Shown here: one piece after another, positions 23,064 to 33,808 of the stretch
Numbering within the stretch: position 1 is the first letter of the stretch
How the letters are laid out: each line of letters begins with the position of its first letter
DNA from: Haemonchus contortus
Lineage: Eukaryota > Nematoda > Chromadorea > Rhabditida > Trichostrongylidae
DNA: 64,000 bases
NCBI GenBank assembly: GCA_000469685.2
Contig: LS997565.1
Span: forward strand, 7,265,005 to 7,329,004
Reading direction: 5' to 3'
Notes under the pieces: model-generated
The model's input: the letters and a program-made list of their open reading frames with translations, nothing else
The model's database searches: none
Told to the model about the DNA's origin: nothing
Program-made: the position numbers and the translations under genes

Positions 23064-24411
23064 GCTAAAAAATGGCTGCACAGAGTTTCCTAGGAGCACA
23101 CTACTTTCATATTTCATAGAAAATATGAGATGCAGGCCGATCTTATTGCCCTTTTGAAGGGAATGCTTTTTCTAAGTCTTTGACTGGGCCGAAAATCGGC
23201 TTTTCCCCGACACTTTCTCCATTGGCATTACGTGAATCAATCACCGTGCCAGCGATTCTTCAACAAAATCGAATTCGGGGACTTTTTCGGCAGAAGAAGC
23301 TGAACCGCTTTTCTTCTATTGTAGACAAATAGGAACTTGATTGATTGTGTTTCCAGATTCCCTCAGAGCTCAGACTGCTTGCTTCCCATTTTTGTCGAAT
23401 AGCTTCTGGGATTCATTCGAACTTGCTGGCCTTCCGACTTTTCCCCAAGTTTATCTCGTATTTGGTTGGTTCTCACTGCTCAGACTCCAAATCTTGTTTG
23501 TTTCCATGGCTGCTATATGAAAACTACGCTGTCAATAATCGTCACGCTCCAGTACTTCACATTTCACGATAACTTACTTATTGCGACGCTGAAATTGGGC
23601 TCACTGGACCGCTGCCGCGTTCTTTTTTCGTTTATTCGTTATTCTTGCATCTTTAAATTGTAGTAGCGATGTAAAAATTATGAGGAAAAATCAATATCGA
23701 TTTGTTTTCTCACGCGATAATCAGGAATGGACCCATAAAGTATTTAAAAGTAGTTTTGACATAAAAATTATTCGAAGGCGATCATTTTCATATAGGTGGA
23801 ACAAATGGTTAACTGAATGGCTCAATATGGCTGAGAATTACCAGCTATCCATTGTAAAGAGCTTAGAATTTCAGAATTGCTCCATTAAATGTTCATGGAA
23901 TGGCTTCTCAGAGTTCTTTGATGGTTATTTCCAGTATTTCTCTGGAGGATCATTTAGACTTTCCTGAAAATCGATACTTATGTTCGTTGCAATAAGTAAC
24001 ACTTGTTCATGTTCTCATCAACAAAGAAGCAGGGATTATCCTTGTTTTTCTTTCAAACATCACGACGCACAACGATCTTTTGCCATAGAAGACTTACAAC
24101 TATTCACGGACCTTTCTTCTTGAGTAGGGATCATTGGTCTATCCATTAGATGCTTGTCTAGCGCTGAAAAGAAAAACAAGTAAATCCCCTAATACTCTGT
24201 AGATAAGCAAAGCCTTATATTACGAAGAATTTATGAATATCAGTCCTTTGAAAAGAGGTGAATTCCTTTAGTGGAAGTGTGAAAGGGCCTTTCCACTTAC
24301 TAATGTATTTATATTCATAAATACGGTGTTTTGAGGAAATTTACATTAGAACGGTTCAAAAGTACTCATGAGAGTTTTGAGGTTTGAATATCTCATGGGT
24401 GTGGTTCCATA

Positions 24412-24562
24412 ATAGTTTAAGCGTAGTATAGTATGATGTATTATAGTATGATACAGTCAAGTATAGCGGAGTACAGTATAGTGTAGTATTGTATGGTAAA
24501 GTATAGCATAGTATAGAATAGCATAGTATAATAAAATGTAGCATGCGTAATGTAGTATAATC
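24412..24562. repeat. TATAG-type pentanucleotide microsatellite, left of RTE element
   Basis: Repeated GTATA/TAGTA units with scattered variants, abutting the 3' end of the minus-strand RTE element. A similar tract flanks the other end (27945-28016). Confidence 0.85.
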
Positions 24563-27500
24563 ACCTGTATCACCTGTCGTCCCGTTGATCATCGACTTCC
24601 TCGAGCGGGCGCCAGTAACGTCTCCATTCGTCCCTGTCACGAGCCAGAGTGGTCCAGTGAATCGTTCTCGCTTCAGGGACACGAGGTTCAACATTCCTTT
24701 CGTTCAGAGCTTTCGTGAAGAAGTCTGACCATCTCATTGGCGGCCTTCCTGGAGTTCGTTTGATGTCCCGAGGGATCCAGTCAGTAACCGCCCTGGTCCA
24801 ACGGTCATCACTATATCGCATAACGTGTCCGGCCCACCTGATCTTCGATTTCTTGGCGTAATCAACGGCATCCCTGATCTTCGTTCGGTGACGGAGCTCG
24901 GAACTCCGGATTCCCTTCTGCACTTGCGTGTATAGGGAAATTCCGAGCATCGCCTTTCCAAAGCGCGTTGAATAACGCTGAGAGCATGCTCATCTGCTTT
25001 CGTAGAGTCCAGGTCTCCGAGGCGTACGTCAAAGCAGGAAGGACAGCAGTGTCGAAAAGGTGAGCGCGGAGCCGGATGTTCTTTGTCTTCTTCACTACTC
25101 CCTCGATATTCTTAAATGCTCCCCACGCAGTGCGTTTCCTTCTGCACAGCTCTGGAGCTAGGTCGTTCATCATGTTGACTTCCCGACCTAGATACACATA
25201 GCTAGAGCATTCGGAGATATTCGTTCCGTTTAACGTGAAAGGAGCATCAGGTACCAGTCCGTTTCTCATGAACATCGTCTTCGTTAGGTTCAGCCTCAAG
25301 CCGATCTTCCCACAAGCACTATCAAACTCGGCCAGCATTCGTTCCGCCTGCTCGATGTTCGGTGTTATAAGCACGATGTCGTCTGCAAAGCGGAGGTGAT
25401 GTAGGAAGCGGCCGTCGACCTTCACTCCCAAGTCTTCCCATTCCAAATGACGCATGATATTCTCGAGGGCGGCACTGAAAAGTTTGGGCGAAATAGTGTC
25501 GCCTTGCCGAACACCTCTCTTCACGTTGACAATGACTTCCTTATAGAATGGTGAAATCCTGGTCGTGAAGTTATCGTAGAGCTCACGAAGCATCCTTATA
25601 TATTGCGTAGGAACACCCTGGTTACCCAGGGCTTCAATTACCGCTTCTGTCTCGACGGTATCAAAGGCTTTCTTTAAATCGATGAACGTAAGACATAGCG
25701 GCATTTTGTACTCTCGCGATACTTCAATGAGCCTTGTTAGGGTGTGGATATGATCGATTGTACTGAACCCTCTCCGAAACCCTGCTTGCTCGCATGGCTG
25801 TCCTTCATCTAATGTTCTGCAAATCCTGTTTAGGATGACACGAGTGAAAAGCTTATAGATTACGGACAGCAGGCAGATTTGGCGATAGTTGCCAATATCG
25901 TCTGGATCTCCCTTTTTGTACAGCAACACAGTCTTGCTAGTTTTCCACGACGTGGGCACTTTGCATTCCGACAGGTACCGTGTGAAGAGCCTAGCCAGAG
26001 TTTTGATGATGACCGGAGGCATACTCTTCAGATGTTCTGGTTTGATCCTATCGGGGCCGGGCGCTGTACAGTTCTTCATCGACGTGATGGCATGTCGTAT
26101 TTCGGAAGGGAGAACCGAAGGAGCGATATATTCGTCTTGCCTAAGATGGTGAGTAGGCAGGTAGACGTGGCTGTCGTAGAGATCCGAGTAGAAGTCGTAG
26201 ATGACCTTCTCCATTGCCCTCCGTGATGCAGTAACGGTTCCGTCAGGACGACGAAGGGATGTCATCTTGGTCTTGTAATTGGCGAAGCTCCGTCGGGCTT
26301 TGCGTATGCTCTTTCCGGCCTCGGCGGCTTCGTCCATGACTGCTGCTCTTCTCTCTTTCAGATCTTCCTTTATCGCTTCTCTGCATAGCTTCGCAAGTTC
26401 GGACGTTTGTTGATAATTGCCTGTAGCTCGCGCGATTCCACGCTGGCGTATCAGCTCGAGAGTCTTCGAGGAGAGTCGTCTCTTGGCTTCTTGTAGACTC
26501 TCTGCTTTCGTAGCACTATCGTGAAGATGTTCGACAAGCCGGTTGTATTCTTCGTCGATGTTGTCGATAACGGAATCCTCCCACTTACTCGCAAAGGAAG
26601 CGAAGTGGTCCCAGTTGATGGAGGTCTTGGGGCTTCGTTTCCGAAACTTCATAGCTCTCTCCCCACGCACTGAGAAGCGGAATCTAGCGCGGAGGAGACG
26701 ATGGTCCGATCCCGTGTAGAACTTCGGAACAACAGCGACGTCGGTCAGGCAAAATCTTCGATTGAAGATGATGTGGTCTATTTCATTATGGAACTGTCCA
26801 CCAGGTGACTCCCATGTCCATCTTAAATGAGAGGGCTTCTGGAACTGCGAGTTACCATGGATGGTATGGGTCGTCATGATAAACTCGGACAGCCTTTCAC
26901 CCTGCTCATTCCATTCCACTCCGTGAGTCCCGATGTGAAGCTCTTCAGCCGTTCTTCTGGGGCCAATCTTGGCGTTGAAATCACCGACGATGACCTTGAA
27001 GAAAGTGTGGTCTTCTCTGTAGAGCCTCTCCAAATCCATATAAAACGCTTCCAACTCCTCTTCTTCGTAGCTCGATGTTGGTGCGTAAGCAACGAAGATG
27101 GTTAGAGCTGGGATTGAGCCACATCTTCTTAATCGCAAACGTCCGATTCGGGTTGTTAAGCTTTCGTACGAATCGATGTTCATGGCCAAGTGCGTGTTGA
27201 CGAGGACACCTACGCCGCCGACGCCTCTACTGTCGCATGTTCCAAGGAACAGTTCTTCTCCAGTCTCAAACACAGCGTGCAGCGGGCGATGCCTTCTCGT
27301 CTCGGTCAGTCCGATGACGTCGTACTTGATCTTCCTAGCTTGCATCATCAGGTCTTCTATACACGCTTCCGATGCAAGCGTCCGTGCGTTGAAAGTACAG
27401 ATCGCCATCTTAGTCCTTCTCCTTTTGGGCAGCCTGTTTTGGCCCTGAGATTTTAGCAGCCTCTCCCGAGCGGTCCTACCCAACGCTGCCGTATTGGGGG

Positions 27501-27944
27501 CTCCCTCAGGTTCAGGGGAATGAGGCCCATTTCTATTACTGTTTTTGGCGTGAAAATACCCAACGTGCAGCTTGCCAGGCTCTGACGTGGGGGCTATTGA
27601 CTCCGGGGGCTGGCGGCTCCGAATCGCCTCCCAAATACTTCCCAGCGTGACTTGTTCGTCACCCGAATGCAAGCTTTTGGCCGAGTCGATGGGCAGGATA
27701 CCAACTGCACCCACAGACTCTCCACACACGTATGCGTGGATCGCCTGCGAAGAACAGAGGGTATATCGACCCAGCACAGCAGAATCAAGGAGTCCATCCC
27801 CTGAATCCACCTGCGTCTCTGGGAAGTACCGGTGACTTTTGGTCGATTCATTCCCCTATCCGCCACCTGGGGACGCCTTACGTAGCCTCGTCACTAACCG
27901 GCTGGGATCCTTCAGTGAGAGAGAACCCTCAGTGAAGGAGATCC
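24563..27944 (-). mobile_element. RTE-type non-LTR retrotransposon, nearly full length
   Basis: This is a minus-strand LINE with one long ORF (27810-24862, 982 codons), continued in another frame to about 24570, plus a short 5' leader. It encodes an apurinic-type endonuclease and a reverse transcriptase, the layout of RTE elements, which lack a separate ORF1 and have a short 3' tail of simple repeats. Both ends lie within TATAG-type microsatellite sequence. A 3' fragment of the same family lies at 2640-2800. Confidence 0.93.
24570..27810 (-). pseudogene. RTE ORF2-like polyprotein (endonuclease + reverse transcriptase), one frameshift
   Basis: Endonuclease, about residues 134-370: it starts CTFNARTLAS, has LTETRRH, VGDFNAKIG and GSDHRLLRARF, with the catalytic Glu, Asp/Asn and Asp-His in place. 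Reverse transcriptase, about residues 560-830: TAPGPDRIKPEH, NYRQICLLSVIYKLFTR, IDLKKAFDTV, VRQGDTISPKLF, and LRFADDIVLI with the catalytic FADD. The C-terminal part ([20 protein letters not shown] ... [14 protein letters not shown] ... [13 protein letters not shown]) is in a different frame from about 24950. A one-base insertion near 24950-24970 therefore separates it from the RT, where the family reads ...ALERRMLGIS.... With a single lesion and otherwise open frames, the insertion is probably young. Confidence 0.93.
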
Positions 27945-28016
27945 GTAGAATGTAGTATAATATAGTATAGTATAGTATATAGTATGGAATAGCTGAGTAT
28001 AGTATAGTATATTTAT
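27945..28016. repeat. TATAG-type microsatellite, right of RTE element
   Basis: GTATAATATAGTATAGTATA-type repeats followed by a short TATT run, directly outside the 5' end of the minus-strand RTE element. Confidence 0.85.
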
Positions 28017-28441
28017 TTATTTATTGAACTTGTTCACCTACATCAAAACTGGAAAGGAAATTAGGGATCGAGAAAGGTGGCATGAGGTGTTCCCGTGACG
28101 AATAAAGGCTTAGAAAGGTGCCGAAAGGGTTGGAAACCTGGTTCTACTGAAATCTCAGTGTCGCTAGATCAGAATTCCTGGATTTTTCGGATTTTTTGCC
28201 CCTTTTTAGATCTCCTCGATATTAGAGCATTTAGCATGAACTCATTCATTCCTTACAGTATAGTACTCTATTAATACGTATCACAATTTATTTCCATTTG
28301 TCTGCATTCTCTGTTCCCTCTCACGCTCTCCCTGAACATATGCGCATGTTTATTTACTCATTCATCTCCATATTGCTCCGTTTGCATCCCTTTTTATCCC
28401 GTTAGGATTCCCAAACTCACAGCCATATTTTAGTAGATAAC

Positions 28442-28644
28442 CTCAGGCATTTCGCTAGAAGTGAAGCTGTTAATATTGTTCAATACTGTTCTATATTTAG
28501 CTTGAGTGTGGGCTTGAACACTGACTTCTTCCCACACACTTGGCTCTGGCTTTTTCCTGAGAAGCCTGCTTCTGCATGTCTGAGCCATAATTGCGGTCAG
28601 TTGTTCATGGGACACTGGTTGCGGGAGGCTTCTGTTTGTTTTCG
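28442..28644 (-). CDS. Candidate isolated coding exon, function unknown
   Basis: The minus-strand frame between an acceptor-like TACTAG (28645-28650) and a donor-like GAG|GTTATC is open for about 67 codons with protein-like composition (SLPQPVSHEQLTAIM, RKKPEPSVWEEVSV, YRTVLNNINSF). I do not recognise a family. No partner exons were found within several kilobases. It may be a lone exon of a gene with large introns, or a remnant of a mobile element. Confidence 0.3.
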
Positions 28645-31600
28645 CTAGTATTAAAGATCAAGGTCCAGCCCCCCGTGAGTACTCATAGATGCCTTTATCG
28701 ATCCCCGTAAAGCTCCCCATGCAGTTGTATAGCTTTTTGAAGAATTCCTCATGTTGTGAGATCATTATCAAGCGGTTACGGCTGTCAGCTGTTCGGTTGG
28801 TGTAAGAGCTTACTTCGACTGATTACTCCTTGCCACTTACTCGGCTTCTTACTCAAGCCATAAGTCGTACTTGAGTTGATTGAAGTTTCGTGAAAAAGCA
28901 AATCGTCCGTAAGCAGATCGTCCGTCCGCCTTCTGCGTAGAGTCTCTATGACTCAGTTTTTTATGGATCGCCTGATTCACCCAGCATCTTCAGTCAACCA
29001 ATTGCTTCTTTACGACTTTCGTATTCAGGGGATCTCGGAACTGTTTTTTCCTTGCCACCGCTACCAAACACGAAGCGAACATAGTCGACTATCATCTACT
29101 GGAAAGCCTGAGGAAAAAATTTTTTCTCTCGAATAGAGGATCATAATTCATTTTAATAGGCTACCTACTTCATGTTAGTTGATGTTGTGTTAGTTTTTTT
29201 TTTGGAAATGAGTCAGCATTTTTTCCAGCATTTCCTTTGGAATGCAAGTTTATTGAATATCTTAAACTACAAGGAGGGCTACTAGAGATCGAGATGGAGG
29301 AATAACAATCCTATCTATTTTTCATAGTACCCTAAAATTCCATAGATAAGAGCGGGTGAGCCTACCGGTGAAAAATGAATTGGAAAAAATCGAAATTGAA
29401 TGCAGTCAAGTTGTTCAAAAGAATTCGAATTTCTTGAGTTTTTCTGAGCCTATTTTGTCCGGGTCCCGTCAATCGGTTCTGAATTTAGCTGATAGCGATT
29501 TTAAGCTGAAATTCCTGAGTTGTTATTGGAAACCATTCATGGGCTCTTTTCGCAACAGAACCACCTGCAAATACCTTATCACACTCCATGATCTGCTTTC
29601 TTGGGTGCGATACCTTTGCCGATGTAGCTTTTCAAGTGGTGCATTTATGGATACCTGGGAGGGAAAGGCAAGTCAAGGAAGTGTAGAAAATTGAAAATAG
29701 ACAATTCAGTAAAAATCTAATACTTTAAAAGAAACTTAGTCACATCTTCACTGAGTCCTCCAGGTTACCCAACAGAAGACCCCACATTTTCACTTTTAGC
29801 TATCTTAACATTAATTTCTAATCCCCATGACGGCTGTTTCTTTTCATTGAACTTCTCTTTTTGCCCCAACATCGAGTGGGAAACTGGCAGCTATATTATC
29901 TACCGTATTAGAGCAAGCTCTCTACCTTAAAAATAAATAATTTGCTGTTTCAAGTGTGCCATAAATATTGTAAAGAAGATTTCCGGAGGTTCTTCAGCAT
30001 GAGAATCGAAAATGATCAATATTGCACGAGAAATCTGTATTGCTATCTTTGGCAGAGAAGTATGTGATTCTGTACTTTCGAGTGATCAATCAATAATATG
30101 TGCTTATCTTCCCGATATATTTCCTCATATTTTGAAACCATCTCAACCTTCAACTTATCGCCTTTAGCGATTTCAATATACTTTCCTGTAGGGACCTTAT
30201 TAAGATCATCTTTTGTTTTGAAATTCGGAATGTAAAACCAGACTTATCTTCGATTTTTGAAGTACATATTTCCAGTTTTCCCGTTTATTTTATACCCCGT
30301 ATCGCGCTACCCACCTGGAAGAGATGCTTTCTTCAGGTCTTTGATGCTTCCAGAACACTTAAGATCAGTCATAGTAGATGAGTTCCCTAACAGGAAGGAG
30401 ACCCATCTGCTACCTTTGTTCTTTAGTATTCCCCGTGAACCATTTCCTTATTGCCGAACTTTGTCCCATCCCCACTCTTCCCACCTGTCTTCAGACTCGT
30501 AACTTATGTATGTACTTGAATTCCGATTGTTTCCCCGTGACCAGCGAAGAATTCACTCAATAACAACTTTACTATTCAGAAGTGCAATGTTTCTGTAGTC
30601 GAATCAGTTCATTGCAATAAATTTTTTATGGCCAGCCTTCACTTTACACTGCAGGAGCAGATGCCTTGTACAAACCTATCGCACTTTCTTGTTAACAAGG
30701 TCACTCAAGAGCTATGTTCCTTACTTCTTGGGTATAATTCGTTTGTTTTTCCTCAGCAGGGGATCCGGGGTTGTTACTCCTCCTTTACAATTAACTAAAA
30801 GGTTACTACAATTAATCGCTCACCACCTGCTTCCTATGCCCTTGTCATTTCCTTTCATGCTTCAATAATACTCGATCGAGCACCTACCTATAGAAAGCTA
30901 CTTGTTAATTAGGTTCCCATTCAGGAGTGCGTTCTCGCTATCATTTTTTCATTGATTTCTTCGATTTTATAAAAAAATATTCAAATGGCCAGTTCCCGAT
31001 GCCGCTCAGGCTATTGTAAATATTTATTTTGCCTTTTCTTTATCGTCTATTTTTGTCGTAGTCAGAAAAAAAGGTGAAAGGCCCCAGCGTAACTGTATCT
31101 CAGCATACTGGTCCCTCTTGTGGTCGCCATTTAAGCTGGCCGTACCTGTTCATGGGATTCAATTTATTTATGAGCTTTGGAATTAAATTTTTTAATAACT
31201 CTTCACAGAAATGATAGCTGTGAATTGTAAAGTAATGGATTATATACTGTATTGTAAAAGAAAGGAGCGAATTATTGCCCTTAGACGAGAAAAATCACAG
31301 TTCTGCAAGATTATCAACTGTAGAGCTACTGAACATTCCATTTTCTGTTCACCCACATACCTATCTCAATCGTCTGTACATCTGATCCGTTCCAATCGGA
31401 CCAATCGATATTCGTACAATGTACAGAGACTTTTAATAGAAGATGTCCGTTTTTGCTGCTATCAAACCAGCAACCAGCTAGTCAAAAGAAAATTAATGGC
31501 ATTTTTCAGGAATTTTATGATCTGATAAGATCGGGCAGGGCATTAAAAGCACATCATTCAAAGATATCATCGCATTTCTTTTCACTTTAGTACTTGTCGA

Positions 31601-32043
31601 CATTTCTTTTCATGAACGGAGGCGGTAAAAGATCGTGTTCCCGACAGATGAAAACAACTTTTGAAGTAATACTCATTTAAGAGGTGCTTAAGTGAAGTCT
31701 CTTTCGAATCTTCAGGTTCTTCTCCTCTGGCTCTGATCTTCTTCACGAGAAATCAGAACCGTAACAGGTTCTATACTGGTTTCCAGAACTACAATAGTAC
31801 CCATAAACCCATAAATTACCTGGAAGTATCGTCACCTAGTCATCAACAGTTAGTGATTTAGGATGTGAAATGCAAAATTTCTCATTTTCACTACTCAATA
31901 ACGTTCTGAAACCTCTGCCGTTCCGAGATGAAATGTGCCCAGACCTTGACTTCCATTGGGGATGGCAGTCAAGCCTGAATGTCTTCTTGACACATCCAAT
32001 GACTCGTGGAAGCCTACCATGAGGGCTTTTATCTCCCACACAG

Positions 32044-32227
32044 GCCTTTTATCCGTCTACGTCGCCGTTTAATTCAGCAGGCAGAGATGGTAGACCCGGA
32101 TGGGTTTAATGGTTTCCATGTGAGATTGGATACCCGTACCGTACGTGCAGCAGCGGCGCCACCTGGCACGACCCCATCTATCTCTTCAATTTATGACAAG
32201 CTGAGATCTGAGTTCAATCTTTACTGA
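32044..32227 (+). CDS. Candidate 3'-terminal exon of an unrecognised gene
   Basis: After CCCACACAG the frame reads PFIRLRRRLIQQAEMVDPDG, then FHVRLDTRTVRAAAAPPG and SISSIYDKLRSEF, ending in TGA at 32225-32227. AATAAA follows at 32332-32337. Base composition is higher in G+C than the surroundings. The stretch just upstream (about 31860-31995) is also open in one frame (PLPFRDEMCPDLDFHWGW), but I could not join the two with a consistent phase. No family recognised. It would be the last exon of a plus-strand gene ending ~1.6 kb before CNNM exon 1. Confidence 0.35.
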
Positions 32228-33802
32228 TAATCGTACTTATGGTACTTTTTCTTTTACTCATCTAAAGGGGTAGCTCAACAGGAGAGCTTTTCTTGATTCG
32301 GTTCCGGGAAGCAATAGGAAAAATAAAATAATTGTCCATTATCACTTCCGAGAGTTGAACCACCATCTTAGTTCTACCTGAAACCAAAGCGACATTGGAG
32401 GGACAAAAACTATTCTACTCTGTGTCGCCGTTCCCCTGCTATGAGGACCAACTTGCTATCTATTTTTAACGACACAATGAATACTTGATTGCTGAGGCAC
32501 AACGAATTGCTGGTTAGATCCATCCCATCCATCAGCTTTTCTGCTTACTTTGGCTCGCCTCATCAGTCGCTTTATCTACCCAACAAAGGATCATAAACTT
32601 TTATTGCTCCGAAAGGGGTGTTATATGAGGAGCGACTGAAAAGCGTATCGTTGAGTTTAGGGAGCCTCAATGAAGGGATTTGTGTTGACAACGAAAATTT
32701 CAGCCGAATACTCGCTCAGAGGAGTAGTCGAGTGTGGTGTGGACGAAAATAACTCGTTAGTTCACTGTTTACTACCATTTTTGCATCGAGTTGACACCAA
32801 ATTAGGACACTGTGCCCTTTCTTTCAAAGAAATATCAAAATCATTTCGTTAAGATTTGTATCAAAGCTGATGTACCTGCGAAGGACACGTGATTGTCTCT
32901 CCTCTTAATTGGTACCAGACTCGTTCGAGGGAATGAAACCACAGTCTTTTACATTACCCGGCCCCTGGGAGTCGTTGTCTGCCTAAACGCCCATTCAAAC
33001 GCCTCTAGGATCTCGGATACATGTCGAATGCGTGGATGCATCCCAAGGCAGACTAAACAACTCCAAAGTTGTTCATTCTTCTACTTCTGGCATTAATGTG
33101 TTAGACTACAGTTCTTCAGAGAAAGAGGCAGGAAGGTCGGAATTCCGGTAGAAAATTAATTAAAAAATTTCGCAAAAAATTGCTCAATCGGAAATAAAGA
33201 AGAATTCTGTAAGTAGTGTAGCTGTAGGAATTTGATTCACTAATTTAGAAATTTATAGTTTTTGTAGTTCATAATTTTTCTATTTTTGTATGATACAATT
33301 TCGAATTTAAAATTATATTCATAGTTTTGAGTCGAAATAGTGAATATTACGAAACTTTTTCCATCAAAGAGCTAAGCTTTTCGATTGTTCTGCCGAGTTA
33401 ATTGCTCTTTTCCGCTAGAACGTAAGAATAATGGCAAGTTTTCGAGAGAAAGTTCGTGATCGAAAGCTACTAGAATTCGTACTCATCTGCACTATTACTA
33501 CTTCAAGGGCATACTCTGAACTACGCCTATTCAATTCGAAAACGAGAGCTTGCCTCGCTTCCAGTCGGACCTAATGACACGGTTGAGCTGTTCCACAGCT
33601 TTCACTTTTTTCGACAGCATACCGCAATTTTTATGCTTCCGTCAAGCTCAATCAAAAAACTGAGGACCTTGTCCTACGCTTTTTAAAACTCCTTGAAACC
33701 GCAATTGTGCAAATATTCGCCTTTTTCTTTGCTTCGCTCCCTTTCTGTCGTCATTGGTGATAAATGGAGATAATGAGGAATATTTGGCTGTAACTACTGA
33801 TA

Positions 33803-33808
33803 TTTCAG
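33803..33808 (+). promoter_or_regulatory. Spliced-leader acceptor site of the CNNM gene
   Basis: TTTCAG immediately precedes the ATG at 33809 with no intervening bases. No upstream exon in phase was found, so this is the expected trans-splice acceptor, giving a 5' UTR made only of leader. A cis intron from a further exon cannot be excluded. Confidence 0.6.

Larger units (their letters stand above)
13906..24410. other. 10-kb gene-poor region
   Basis: No exon with splice sites and family resemblance was found on either strand. It contains the inverted pair at 14.1-14.3 kb, tRNA-like repeats (16265-16480, 22490-22925), a TA dinucleotide run at 23048-23062 and many T-rich tracts. It could be intergenic or a large intron of a gene whose exons I did not recognise. 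Confidence 0.4.
28017..33808. other. Gene-poor region upstream of CNNM
   Basis: Apart from two weak exon candidates (28442-28644 minus and 32044-32227 plus), no coding sequence is supported. The sequence is AT-rich with many T runs. Confidence 0.4.

Noticed and set aside
26827..27456. Plus-strand frames of 88-116 codons inside the RTE element
   Set aside because: They are antisense shadows of the retrotransposon ORF.
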